Shown here: one piece after another, positions 50,717 to 63,155 of the stretch
Position numbering within the stretch: the stretch's first letter is position 1
How the letters are laid out: each line of letters opens with the position of its first letter
Origin: Cloeon dipterum
Lineage: Eukaryota; Arthropoda; Insecta; Ephemeroptera; Baetidae
DNA length: 64,000 nucleotides
Reading direction: 5' to 3'
Assembly: GCF_949628265.1 (NCBI RefSeq)
Contig: NC_088789.1
Span: 11,524,886 to 11,588,885 of the forward strand
Made by a program: the position numbers and the translations under genes
The notes under the pieces: model-generated
What the model saw: the letters and a program-made list of their open reading frames with translations, nothing else
Databases searched by the model: none
Told to the model about the DNA's origin: nothing

Positions 50717-52976
50717 ATGGAGCAGCAGCAGCTGACCACGACGGATGGGCAGCAGGTGACCGTGATGCAGGCAGTGCAGGGCGGGCAGCCCGTGCAGGTC
50801 CTGCAGGTCGGCCAGGGTCAGGTCCTTCAGGGAAGCGGCGGCCAGCAGATCATGCTGCAGACCCTCCCGCAAGGCACCCAAACCATTCAGATGGCTCCGG
50901 GCAACATCCAGGTGCTGCCTATGTCTGCTATCCAGGGCTCGACCGGCACTCAGCAAATCGTCCTGCAGCAGCAACCCCACCTGATTCAGACCTCTGACGG
51001 ACAGACCTTCATCTATCAACCTATGGTGGAAAATCAGGGCGGAGTTGTCCAACAGACACAGCCAACAGGTGCGTTTTAGATCGAATTTATTTTTAACCTT
51101 AATTCCTGCTTATTTATCTTAAGAGGAATTTAAGGGGTTGACTAATTTTCGATACCAAAAAATAGATTAGTAATATTGATACTGCCTATTTTAAGTTAAA
51201 AATACTAAGTATGCCTGAAGTTAATATTTTGATGATTGTTAAATGATTAAGCAAGCAAATCCACCTTGCGAAAGCCTTGAGTATTCGATGCCACCAATAG
51301 ATGGTGCCAGCGGCTACTTTAGTTTTAAGGCACTTCCGCTGCGATGTCACACTTAATTATTCCAATGTGCATTCTTCATTTAAAATGATTTCCTTTGATG
51401 TGCTTAAACCAAAAATTAGTCCTGCCAATCACCATGTAGAAACTTCGGGAAAGATTTTTTATTTTGAAAAATTGCTTTTCACGTTTCTATCAGCTGATTC
51501 GATTTTTGTTTCAAACTGATTATAAGAAATTATTTTTGGTGAAGAATGCTCAGTGACAGGATTGAGTCTAAAATCGCAGCTGAAGTGTGTTAGTGGTGAA
51601 TTTCGTGCTTCTTATCATTGATTAATTTTTCCATTAAATTTTTTGGGATGTCTGAACAGAATCTGCCCAAAATTGGTGATTCCAAATTTGTCTGAACTTG
51701 AAAGAAATTTCGACCTCGATTTTCAAAGTACTCATGCTATACAAGTTGAATGAATAAAATAATTAATAAACAATATATTATTCTAGTTATCAATCTAAAT
51801 GGAAACATCCTACAAATCGCAAACCCGAGTCAAAGCGCCAGCTCGAGTCAGCAAACGCAGGCACAAGCGACCACAAGCACTGCTTCCGCCACAATTCCTC
51901 AAAGTCTCAGCAACGGCAATTATGTCATGGTTAGTATCTCGTTTTCCATCTTAAAACTCCCCTTGCTAATGTTCCTGTGCACCCCCAGCAAGTGGTCCCA
52001 AACAGCTCGTCGAACTCAACTAACGTAGCCAGTTTCCAAAGAATGCCGATTGCTACAAATGAGATCCTTGAGGAAGAGCCACTCTACGTGAACGCCAAGC
52101 AGTACAGGCGGATTCTGAAAAGACGGCAAGCTCGAGCTAAACTCGAGGCAGAGGGAAGAATACCGAAAGAGAGGCCGGTGAGCATTCTGAACTGTGTTTT
52201 AAACCATAAAATTCACTAATCTAAAGGCATGGCTCCTTTCACTAGTATTTATTTTTTATTATAAATTTCAAGTTACATTATATTATTATGCACAATATCT
52301 AACAGTGCTGCCCTTTTCACAGAAATATCTCCATGAATCAAGACATAGACACGCCATGAACAGAATAAGAGGGGAAGGCGGACGGTTTCACTCAGGCTCT
52401 TCCAAAAAGAGGTAAGAATTTTCATCCATCATCAATGTGGTTATATTTTTTTGCATTTGAAGTTTTAATCAAACTCTCGAGTAAATTTTAACATTGCATG
52501 AAATCATCAATTACCTTCACACCGTGCACAGAACAGGCTGAAATTAAAATTAGGCACTTCTAACAGTTATGTTAGTTTAGGTAAAATCATCTCTTCGTTT
52601 GCCAGTAGTGAAGTTTAACCCAAGGTTTTTGTACCTCTGTTTCCGATTTGTAACTCACAAAAATTCGATAAAAAATGGATTGAATAACATTTTTTTTATG
52701 AAGTCATAAAATATTCAAGGGTGGCCTTCATTACGCTGCAAATAAAATACAAACTATAAGATTGTAAGACTAATTACGTGAATGCTCTACTTTAATCAAT
52801 GTCAAATTTTTTTCAGACGAAACGCAGAGGCGAAAGCTGCAGCCGCCGCCGCTGCTGCTGCTGTGAACGCGGCCCAGCTGGGCCAACAGGGAGACCCAAA
52901 TGCCGCAACCCTGACCAACAACACTTTGGTTATTGAGGTGCAGCCGGGCGGCAACTTTGACTTGCAGGGCATGTGA
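50717..52976 (+). CDS. Nf-YA: Nuclear transcription factor Y subunit alpha (NF-YA)
   Basis: Five exons (50717-51068, 51787-51929, 51989-52177, 52323-52411, 52817-52976) give 933 nt, 310 residues, close to the usual NF-YA length. Residues 1-190 are rich in Gln, Val, Ser and Thr, as in the NF-YA activation region. The core begins at about residue 196 with PLYVNAKQYRRILKRRQARA, the helix that binds the NF-YB/NF-YC histone-fold pair. After a linker with RIPKERP comes KYLHESRHRHAMNRIRGEGG (229-248), the CCAAT-reading DNA-binding helix and loop. The intron at 52178-52322 splits the core between linker and DNA-binding part. The tail is alanine-rich with a coiled-coil-like run of KAAAAAAAAAV, then unassigned. 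NF-Y is a nuclear activator binding CCAAT in many promoters. The start codon is the first ATG of a long open exon and begins MEQQQLTTTDGQ, which fits the family. Confidence 0.96.
51280..51605 (+). repeat. MITE-like element, family B copy 2 (NF-YA intron 1)
   Basis: It shares with the HIPK copy the left end (AGTATTCGATGCCACCAATAG), the internal AAAAATTAGTCCTGCCAAT-like segment, GTAGAAACTTC and a right arm beginning AATCGCAGCTGAAGTG. The extreme right end is less well kept. It lies in the intron 51069-51786. Confidence 0.7.
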
Positions 52977-55085
52977 GATACGGGCCAGCAGGAGCTGATT
53001 GTTCCTACCACTGCAGACAATTTGAAAAACTTCGTAATGGTGTTGCAAAGCGGTGGACTCGTAGCAGGATCGCTCGTTTGATTGAGCAATCCGTGCGCCA
53101 GAGTGGACAGTGTGCTTGGTTGGTCGAATATCTGCTTGAGTGACCTGAAAATTATGATACATTTTGTGTAATAACTGTATTTTTCCCATGGGATGAACGA
53201 TTTTCTTAAGTAAATGCAATTTTACGGAGATCAGAGTGTGTTATGATTCCAAATTTAAATTATTGAAATTCTTTTACGCGTAAAATGTTTGAAGATGCTC
53301 GCCAGAGATGTGATTTACTTCACTAATAATGTTGTACCTACCTTGGTTCTTCAGTTACGAGTGTCAAGAAAATGTTTATTTTTTCAAATAAGGACGTATT
53401 AGAGTAGGAACCTTAAGTTCTTTTGCCAGGAGTTTAAAACTTCTTTGTATCCAGTTCGCAATCTACTCCTGATTTGAAGCGTATCTTGCCATTTTCTGGT
53501 AAGGTGGATGGTCGAGTATTATTTTTTTTAGTTTAAAACTCGTTGGTAGCAAAATTGGTCATAAATTGTACATATGCGCAAGAGCGCAAACTGATCTCTA
53601 CCCGCAGCACAAATTCCACATGCATTCAAAATTGATTATTTTAATACTTCACTTTAAAATTATATCATAATAACGCTGTGAATGCACGGCATCTCCACCA
53701 AATCTAATGTACAACTTTCAATCTAACAAATTAGATAGCATCTAATTGTGCCCTGACCCTAAGCAAAGCAAAAGGAAAGAATGAAATTGTAGCACCTGGA
53801 GGGACAGGGAAAAGAAGACTTGAGGTGAATGATGATGAATTTAAGTGAAACGGACTAATAGTGCTCATTATTGTTTTGCTCATTTCGCTGTTTGAACAAG
53901 AAATTGAACCATTCTTACTAAATGCACTAGGATTGCATGACAATAAAGGTTAATCACAGAAAACACTTTTGAATAAAATCGTTTAATTCGCTACACAATC
54001 TGCTCATTATTTAAAAAGCGTAAATGCACCAGTTTTTATTTTAATTCTTACAAGAATGATTCGATTCTATTTTCAAATATTTTTACATTTTAATCAGCAT
54101 GAGAAAAAGAAAAAACTTCATCAGGTTTCACATATCATTTTGAATATTTTGCTCTACAAGTTGACGTACAGAACGGAGCCCATGCCCATACACAGGACTG
54201 ACCTTTAAGAGGAAATTTCTATTAGCTTTTTGAAAATGACTCTTTGATCGATTTGTCCCATTACAAATTTTTTATAATAATTCTAAATATTGTTTTTTAC
54301 ATCAATTTTAATTTTATGAACGTTCTGCTCAACACTTTCCTTGGGCTATGACCTCACTCGGTCCCAATAACACTGGCGAGTGGGTTACATTGTGAACTAA
54401 GGGGAATGTTTAACCTCACGCCATGCTAAACGAATCAATTGAGATCGCCACTTGTCATTAACCTCAATAAATATAATATATTATAGAATATTTAGAGATT
54501 TCATGTCAGGCTTTTTTAGAAATATATTTGTATAAGGATACCTCAGGGAGAGTTTTCCAAGCTAATTATCAGAATCAAAACAAATCACACAGAGCCGCAA
54601 AGATATAATAGAGGATGCAACATCCTCGATGCTGAAACATTTTGTAAATAAAATGAGCTATAAAACACGTAATTAACGCCTAGTGAGTAGCGCTAGTTTT
54701 CTGACTGAGTAAAATTAAAAGATAAATTCGATGGTGCGTTACTACAGATAAAGAGATTTGGCCAGTGCTGGTGCGCCTGCGGTGCTAACATAAATTTCCC
54801 CTCGCGTGTATGCAGCCAGCGTGTCAGTGCGCCCCATGCGCTCGCACAGTTGAGTCGAACACGCTGTTCCCAATCCGTGTCATTATTTTCACATGTGCGT
54901 CCGTTGGCGATTCGTGGCACAACCTAGAAACGTTGGCTTCCAGTGCTGCACATTTAAATTGGTTAAACTCAATTGTGCCTGGTGAGCGTGTTCAAGAAAA
55001 TGACATTCATAACTCGCAAGTCAGGAGTTCACTTGAAGAGACCAGCAAATTCGCTTCTTGGTGGATAGCAGCTCCACTTGCAAAA
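52977..55085. other. NF-YA 3' flank
   Basis: NF-YA 3' UTR and intergenic sequence before the KIAA1549-like start. AATAAA signals are at about 53943 and 53966. A small family A fragment lies at 54340-54405. No gene is seen. Confidence 0.5.
54340..54405 (+). repeat. Interspersed repeat family A, fragment
   Basis: GGGCTATGACCTCACTCGGT and the following CCCAATAACAC-GGCGAG segment match the start of the 17360 copy (GGGCTATGAGCTCACGGTCC, CATTAACACGGCCGAG). Only the first 60-70 bases of the family are present. Confidence 0.6.
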
Positions 55086-58000
55086 ATGGTTGGCTGCCGA
55101 GCTGGGAACTCCTGCCTTTTGGTGCTCTGCCTGTTAACCTCACACAGATCGTTTGTGGTTGCAATACCTGAGAGGAGAGGTAATATTGTTACATACAGTA
55201 TTTCGAGACAAATCTCAGCAAAATTGAATTTGGAATAATTTTATATGTTTTCTGATTCCTAATAGTTTTACAAAAGGGGCTGAATGAAAGCACAACCAAA
55301 ATGCTCGCAGGCCTAAATTTCATAATGTGAAGTTATATTATTTTAAGTATAGGTGCACCTTGATTGCAATATTTCTTCCATTTTATTGCAATCTCAAAAT
55401 AAATAAAAAATATTTAGACAATTTTTAATAAAACAGCCGTTTCATTGTTTACTAACTGCATATATATACACACACACAATATTAAGATATTTTTAAAACG
55501 GAGTTAAGAAATGGCTAACAAAATGCTAGCAGAAAACTGCAAAAACGATTTTAATAACTAAAAAGTAATCTCACGTCGAATTAATTTAAACTTACTATTG
55601 TACTGTTTTATTTTTTATACTCTCATTGCAAAATTTAGTTTCAAAATAAGATATCTTTAATGCGGTTTGCAGGGCTATTTGCCCCAAACATTGCCATATC
55701 CAGGCAAATGCAAAAATGGACATAATTGTTAAAGAGCGAGGTGAGGTTTAAGGATGAACTTTCGTTCATCTCAAATTTTCACTCCATATGCACCTGCTTG
55801 CTATATGCGCTAGATTTTCGGGTCAATACAAAAACAACTAGCCCGTGAAATTGAATCAGTTCATCGCAATTAGAGCACAGATTGTTCACACTCCTTGTTG
55901 CCAAGGCATTAGCATAATAAACAAATAAGTGAAAACAGGTGCAGAGGAACTAACGCAGTGGAACAGATAATATTGCGGCAGGTGTCGGACCATTTGCCAT
56001 TGCGACCAATTGTGGACTGGAGCTCACAACTGGTCGCACAGTCAGGTTGCGGGCTAATCGACGGCTCCCCCTGGAAAACGAGAATAAATAAATACGGCGG
56101 CTCTCTCGTTAGAGCGGTATCGCGCGTGACTGCGTGCGATGTGTGCACTTTTGCATCCGCACCCACGATTTTTCCCCAAATAATTGCGTCATTTTGGCCG
56201 AGGTATGCTAATGCTCGAGTCGCGGTTGATAAGCGCATAGCGGTGTGAGCGCGCGAGCGCGTTCCAATTCATTTTTCCGCTATTTTTGGTGGGACACTTA
56301 CGGATTGAGGAACCTTTGTTTGCGTGCAGCTTTGCCGTTTTGTGAAATCGATCCGTCGAAAGTGCTTTTAGAACTTGCGTTCGTGCCTCTTGTGTGACTC
56401 ACACTCTCTTTGTTTCACATGCTAATTAGTTTTGAGTCTTTTAATTGCTGAATTATTAACAAAAATGAAAATACTTAAATCTGACTAGAACGATAAAATA
56501 AATCACGTTTAAAAACAGTGCTAATTACGAATGAAGTACTCACTCACGCTGTAAAAATTGCATGATTCCATTTCAGTGATTAACTGTGAGAAAATATCAC
56601 GTGCCTCGACTTTTAACCATACAGAGGGAATTTCAGCACGTGTTTTTCCTTTCACTTTTTGCGAAATGAACCTTTCCATGTTTTCCCAACTGCAAAAGTT
56701 GGAATGTTGAGCAGACTATACAGCCATCAAGTGCAACTCCATTCCTTTTTTGTTGTATTTTTAGTCGCCATATCAACAAAAATCGATGGCTCGAGGCATT
56801 CAATAGCTACTTTGTCTACTAACTGTCTCTTGAATGCGACGTGAGCACCGCATGCTCGTTTTACGCAAGTCACTGTCTGGCCAGTCTGGACTGGTTTTAA
56901 TAATAATTATTATGATAATTATTAAAAGCTTATAGGTTATTACGGAAATTAACATTTTGATATTAAATTTTACCCTTGATTAGTGCCACTAATTGTTCCC
57001 AGCTGGTTTAAAAAATAGTTTATATACCAGACTAAATAACACTCTATCACTTATCCAACAGATCAAATTTATATTAAATATATTTTTCGATTAGCATTAT
57101 TTTCAGGTTTTGTGCCTCCGACATTTTATGACTTTTTTTGATAAAATAAATGTTTATTCCTGAATATTGAGTTATCTTTATTCTCCGTCACAAGTTTTTG
57201 TTCTGTATAATGATATATTATTACGACCACTCTTTATTGACGCTTGTCCTCTTTTTTTGTTCATCAGATGAGCTTCTGCGAAGAGAGTACCCGCTTGAAG
57301 AGTTCCTATGGACGGGGTCGGGCGATGGCCCCGACCACGACGAAGGTCAAATATCGTGGGTCACCACCACTGTGTTCAAAACCACCACCAGGTTGGTTGC
57401 CACCCCGGTGTCGGCTTCGTTTACCATAGTCACTGCCACCAACTGTCCTGGAGAAACGGCACCTTGTGTCACCCCCTGTGAGTCTATTTTTATTAATCAA
57501 TTTTGTGCTTTTCCTGAAATTTTTGTCATCTATTCGTTTTTGCCTTTACTTGTTTGGGAGAGAAAAAAATCCATATGATTTAGAATAATGTTCTTTATTT
57601 GTCAATAATACTATCTGCTCTTACAGATTTATATCAACAAATAATAAAATGGAATGAAATTAGTAACCATCAAAATAAGTTTTGATTCAAGAAAATCATA
57701 TGATATTGATTTCCTGTCAAATTTATAATTTAAAAAATTGTAAATGGAGTTTACGTTATGCACCAATCGCGCTCGGTAAATTAGTTGCTTCAACATGCTT
57801 GCATTTTCCATCATAGTCAATGTGGTAGTCTTCTTTGCAATTGGAGTTCAGTCGTCGGAACTGTGCACCTGCCATTTCGGGGGCGAATGACCTGCTGCTT
57901 GACTGGATTTCGACCGGATTGTCAACTTTGTCTCCTTCCAACTGTTCAAATCCTTAAAAAGTCAGAATTAATACAAGTAGGAAAAATTGACGTCCTGACT

Positions 58001-61000
58001 GTGAAGTGTACCTTTTGTCAATGCGAATATGACGATAAGGATAAGAGTTGTGATTTTGATCCACATGCTGGTAACTCTGATCGTACCTTGTAGTTAGCTG
58101 CGAACAAACTAGCGAGCACGCACCGGTCACACTATCTCGTTCGCTGCGAAAAATCCAGCAAACCTGTTTTGCTCTGCAAGATTCACTCCATCTTATTCAA
58201 TTTTATGGCCTACGTATAATTCGCAGCCTCGCACTCTCAACTTTAAATTTTGAATTAGCATGGCTTGACTGGTTAGCATCAAAGAAACGGGATTTTTGAA
58301 TACCAGATTTAATAAAAGCCAATGAGCAAGAAGTGATTCAATTATATTATGGCGATCCATGATTTTATTCGGTCTAATTCTCCCATTCATTTTCAAGATT
58401 CCATCTGAAAATTATTTTTAAATGAGTCAAGGTGAGTTCAAAATTTGAATTTTGAAGTTTGAAATTCCAATGCCTTTGTTAGGCTTTGTCAAGCAAATTA
58501 TTTTGTTCCGGCATTTTTTTTCTTTAGGTAAATGCTATCCAATTTTCCATCCATAATAATTTTTTGTTCCATAGATCTCGAATATTCATAGTATAATGTG
58601 TTGGAATAATACGATACAGTCAATTTGTTCCAAATAATTATGAGCAGCTGCGCGATTGTCTCGAATAATTGATTCAATCATGTTCAATTCACTATGCTTT
58701 TATTATTATTTTATTAAAAACTCAATTTTTAATTTTTATTATCTCCAGAGCTGTGAAACAAAACTGAATGATTTATGTGATTATGTGAATATATTAAAAT
58801 TAAATAAAACAGTATTGTACTTAGAGTGTATTTCAAGACCAAATTTTTGTATTGTCTGGAACTTTTCTTGCCGAAACTGGTATTGTTCCGGTATTGTTTC
58901 TGAAAGGAATATTTAAAATTTTCTTGTCTTGTATTGTTTTTCAAACCTTCTTGTTTTGGTATTGCTTTTCTGACAAAAAAATCTTGTTTCGGTATTGTTT
59001 TTTTTTTTTTTTTGAAAAAATTATTGTTTTTGGGATTTTTTCTGGAAGACATCTTTTTTAAGTTTTATATTATCAAATCTTACTTTAGCATTTTAATAAA
59101 ATTGTCATTTTGCTTGATTAAATATACTTTAAAATTGATACTAGAGAGGGGACCAGGGACAGGGATTACAGGATTCCCGTCCCTGAGGGACGCGGGTTGA
59201 ATTTTTTATTTCAAGACAGCTCAGGGATGGGACGGGACATGGTACAATCTTCAGCGGGACGAAGGACAGTTTTATCGGCAGCAATGGCAAAGTGCAGCAT
59301 TATAAGCCTAAAGATTCTTACTTTGTCAACTCGAGGAGGAAAGAAAGCAATCGGGATTCGCCAAATTTGCAATACGCAAAAATGCAACAGCAACACTGGT
59401 TTTTTACGGAAAAATTAACAGCTGGAAAACACCTAGTTTTGTTTTTGTCCGCATTTTTCCGAATTTTACCCCGATTTTTCTGACTATTTTGGAATATTGC
59501 GATGAGAGATAAAATTTTCGGTCTCTTGGTATAACCAGTGCAGGGCTCGCCAAAATACGCATTTTTTCGGAAAAAACCAACTGCATTGCAAAAACTTTTT
59601 TGCGGATGTTTCTGCAATTTTTATTGAAAATAAAAAATTTACACGACCAAAAATAGGGATTTTTAAAAATTAGAAGAATTTTTCTATGAAAATTTTTCTA
59701 CCACCATAAAGAATTCAGGAAATGACAATATTCTTGTATTGCCTTTTCCAGTATTGTTTGGTATTGTTCTGGTATTGAATTTTGGAAAAAATCCGGCAAA
59801 ACAAGAACAATACCGGAAATCCGGTATTATTTTTCGGTCTTGTTCTTGAAATACACTATGATACCTAATATTTAATATGCAACCGGCTATACACGCGTGC
59901 AGCGGTGATTGCCTGCACAATCTATGAGCAGGCGCTATTCCATACCAGAGCTTTCTTTCAAGCATTCATATACGTGAAAGCAGGTATTAAATCTATATTT
60001 TATTGCATTGATTGCAGCTTGGCAAGTGGAGTCTTCCGCTCTGCTGGAGCCTTCCTTCACGGAGTCTCACTTTGAAACGAGCATGGTGCCTCCCTCGATT
60101 TGGGCTACTCCAGCTATTTCAATCGTAGCCACAGCAACTGCCACTTTGTTACCAACGGATCGACCTCCTGTCTGGCCTGCAGATTTTGGTAAGCATCGAT
60201 TTCAGACACCTGCTGCCTGAGGTTCCGTGACGCCGCGCACTGCTCTCTTCTTGTTTCAAATGCGGCAAATTTCGAGTAATTGACTATATGTTCACGCCAC
60301 TCAAATACATTTACTAAGTTATAAGAGAGGTTAAACCATTTCACTCTACCAAAAATTGCTTTGAAAATCACGACACGATTCCAAAAGGGAAAAAATCCGT
60401 ATTCTAGGTACTCCAGACAAGAAATTTTGGATCGTGACCGTGGTGGAGGAGGACGAAGTTGTGTCTCCACAAAAGACACCGTTTGAATCGGGCCTGTCTC
60501 GATTATACGCGACGGCGTTCAAGAGGCAGCAGGAAAAGCACCTGGGCATTTTGAACGCCACTTCAGCCCAAAGACTTGAACTACAACGAAAACGGCGTTC
60601 GCCCGAGGTTCTGGTGCGGCTTTTAAACGTCACCAAGGAGAACCCAAAGCGAATCCAACTAGTGTACCTTGTGCAAGTGAAAGGCCAGCCTGTCCTCGCG
60701 AGGGCGGCCGTCCACGATATGAAGCTGGTCAGCGACGCCGAGGTGGCCAGGGAGCTCGGCATGAACGTGCTCACGAAAGCTGAACGTATGAATTTTTTAT
60801 AATCATCAGACGGATCGCATTTCAAAGAAAAAATTACCTGTTAACTGAATTCCAAAAAAAACTTGGTTAAAAATTATGTTCTAAACTGTTTTTTTAATTT
60901 TTTATGCAATAAAATGTTAGTCCGTTATGTTTTGGTTGATGGCCTATTTACATAGAAATTTTAGTTGCTTCTGATTTCTGAAAATTAGTTGTATGCTTTA

Positions 61001-63155
61001 GTATCGAATGGAAATGTTATAGTAAGTTCCACATTATTTAGTGTCATTTTGCCACATCATAGTCAAAGTTTGCAGAGCACAGAAATTCAGTAGTAAACCC
61101 CACTAAATTAACATTTATTGCTAGGCTTTTGCGGAAAAAAATTGTAATGAATTTTGGGAAATCACTTAACTAGCAAACCTTCTTCATTAATTATTTATTA
61201 TATATTTTCAAGTTAATTCCCCATTTGCAAAAAAGGAGTTCATAGAGGGCACCATCGAATACTTTAATTTTAAGGCACTCTTCCACTGGGATTTAGGACT
61301 GAGCATTTAGCCATTAAAGTCTTTTCTTTTGATGTGTGGATAAAAAAATTCGGTTCAGCCAATTGCTCTAAAAACGTGGAAAAATATTTTTTGAAAAATA
61401 AAATCTTTGCTTAGGTTACTTCAGTGATTGACTAGACCGATTTTTGTTTTCATCTCGTCAAAAGAAATAGTATTGAGTCTTAAATCACATCGGAAGTGCA
61501 TTGCAGTAAAAAATAGCCAATGGTGGCTTTGAACATTAAGGGGCTTTCGCAGCTCTGGAATTTATTGCTCTAAATTTATTGAAATTTTTCAATTCATGGT
61601 GCTGCTGATTGAGTTTGAGCGAAAATCTGTTTACAATTTTCTTATGTGCTTGGAATGAAACAAATGTATAATTGGCAATTTTTTCATAAATATAGCATAT
61701 CTTAAGGAGAGGGAGGAAGCGATCTCTCAGGAAAATCCGGCCGTGACAGCAAGCCCGTGGGTGTTGGCCGCCGTGTCTATCAGCATGGTTAGTCTCGTCG
61801 GTCTCGTGGCCGTCCTCCTATACCTGGCGGCCTCTAAGCAGAAGCGGACGAATCGCCTGGTCGACGGAGCCACTAACATGTCTTTCGAGCCGGAGGTGCA
61901 GAGCTGTGGCTCCGGGGCCAAAATGTCTGAGAACTGGAGCGTTGAGGCGCTCGAGGGCGGCCACCGTCAGGAAGACAGGAATAATCAGTCTGACTCGAGC
62001 GTGGCAGCCGCGGTGGCTCGAGGGGTGAGGAAGAATAAGGCGCCAAGCCCATCCAGCTCCTATTTGTCCATGCCGTCGGTGCGGAAATTCCCGAGAGGGG
62101 AAATCAGTCCTCAGCCAATGCCACAGGTAATAATGAGCGAAAATAGACAAATAGTGTGATACATATGATTGGGAAATTTTAATCGTTATGTGAACAGTAA
62201 AATTACGAATGGTGCGTGTAATTTATTTCCTCAAGGTAAACAGTGCAGTTTTACAATGAGAATTTTTTTTACTGGCTGAGTTGCATTTTTTACTAAAATT
62301 TGGTTTTAAAAATGTATCGTAACTAAATTTCAGGTTGAAATAAAAGACATAAAAAAATCTCATATTCCAAAATAAAATCTTGCTGTCACATACGCCTTGC
62401 AGATTGATGGAAACTGTGCTGCCGAACAGTTTTTCAGTACGGTGGCATACTATTTTACCCTAATATGATTTTTGCCTGGGTCGATGCGGGTAAGCGGTTC
62501 ATGTGTAAATTTGCCTTTTCTGTCACTATGTTTCGGTAAATCATTTGTTTTGGGGAATTGTAAATAAAAAAATGTTTTTTTAAGTAAAAACATTTTATTG
62601 TGCCTTATCAGTTATTGCAGCAAGATGATCCCAGGAAAGATCACCTTAGCATGAAGAATCTGGACGTTTACCCCGACGAGTCAGCTTTTGCGCCGCCTGG
62701 CGCCTCGCCAATGTCGGTGGTTCGTCACGGCAGCTTCGACGGAGACCCAGGCGTCATCGGGCCCTGCGTCTATCAGATGGCCCGAGGTGCGGCTTCGTCA
62801 CGGCGGCGTTTCCAAGAACTCGTGGACGACACCTTCAGCCTCTTTGGCGAGCAGCGTGTCTACCCTGACGAAGATAGATCGCGGTCCCCGACGCCTCCTC
62901 CTCGGCCGCCATCGCCAAAGGTGGACAGCAGAGTTCACTCAGCTGCGTATTTGTAAGTTAACCTTTTCGAGTTATTTTATCTCCACGCTTTACCATTTTA
63001 ACAGAAAAAATCTGCAACTACTAACAAAATCTCAAACGTCTAAATTATTTATAAACTTTAGAAGGACCGGAATTAAATTTTTCGCATCAGACATGCAGAC
63101 TCTCATGGAATTAGAAGGAAAAAGACCAATGAAAAGTTTCTATTTAGCACCATAA
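55086..63155 (+). CDS. Single-pass membrane protein resembling the KIAA1549/UPF0606 family
   Basis: Seven exons (55086-55179, 57268-57477, 60018-60188, 60408-60785, 61696-62126, 62612-62952, 63062-63155) join in frame to 1719 nt, 572 residues. Residues 1-26 look like a signal peptide (VGCRAGNSCLLVLCLL core). An extracellular Ser/Thr/Pro-rich part follows, then a conserved-looking domain (about 158-300) starting KKFWIVTVVEEDE, with LSRLYATAFKRQQ, a furin-like RKRR, LVYLVQVKGQPVL and a VLTKAEPYL end. A transmembrane helix spans about 306-329 (WVLAAVSISMVSLVGLVAVL), followed by Lys/Arg and a cytoplasmic tail with RRRFQELVDDTFSLFG and a proline-rich PTPPPRPPSPK segment. This architecture and the motifs recall KIAA1549 proteins, though the vertebrate ones are far longer. 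Function is unknown. The last exon is the weakest: reading through the donor at 62953 instead gives a stop two bases later. Confidence 0.7.
55180..57267. other. Intron 1 of the KIAA1549-like gene
   Basis: A 2.1-kb AT-rich intron. It contains a GC-rich patch at about 55960-56270 with alternating GCGCGAGCGCG, possibly an internal promoter or enhancer. I see no coding exon that fits the flanking phases. Confidence 0.4.
57756..58066 (-). CDS. Small secreted peptide gene nested in an intron
   Basis: Two exons (58066-58012 and 57952-57756), joined across a 59-base GT-AG intron, encode 83 residues. Residues 1-18 are a clear signal peptide (MWIKITTLILIVIFALTK). The mature part is about 64 residues, acidic to neutral in its first half, with just two cysteines near the C-terminus in a C-x(4)-Y-x-I-x-Y-D-G-K-C arrangement that would close one short disulfide loop. 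A minus-strand AATAAA at 57594-57599 lies about 160 bases past the stop. The gene lies wholly inside intron 2 of the KIAA1549-like gene, on the opposite strand. A C-x(n)-D-x-x-G-x-C loop of this kind occurs in many small secreted insect peptides. I cannot name a family or role, and immune, venom-like, reproductive and signalling roles all remain open. Confidence 0.7.
58825..59857 (+). mobile_element. 1.03-kb non-autonomous element with terminal inverted repeats
   Basis: The outermost 14 bases are a perfect inverted repeat: AGTGTATTTCAAGA at 58825 and its complement ending at 59857. Inside, both arms carry many short GGTATTGTT words, on the same strand in the left arm (58855-59010) and in both senses in the right arm (59720-59830). 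The centre has a G-rich segment with a GTCCCTGAGGGAC palindrome (59180-59192) and no long frame resembling a transposase. It fits a foldback-type DNA transposon derivative. No clear target duplication was seen. Confidence 0.6.
60786..61695. other. Intron 4 of the KIAA1549-like gene
   Basis: A 910-base AT-rich intron between the conserved extracellular domain and the transmembrane exon. It contains family B copy 3 and nothing else that I can support. Confidence 0.6.
61236..61530 (+). repeat. MITE-like element, family B copy 3 (KIAA1549-like intron)
   Basis: It matches the other two copies in TACTTTAATTTTAAGGCAC near the left end, an internal TTTTGATGTG...GTTCAGCCAATTGCT segment and a right arm with AAATCACATCGGAAGTGCAT. 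The terminal bases are more decayed than in the HIPK copy. Confidence 0.6.

Noticed and set aside
52770..53219. Minus-strand frames across the last NF-YA exon
   Set aside because: They arise from the alanine-repeat codons of NF-YA read on the opposite strand.
54810..55085. In-frame upstream extension of the KIAA1549-like first exon
   Set aside because: Starting further upstream would bury the signal peptide behind about 90 unlikely residues; the ATG at 55086 gives a proper secretory start.
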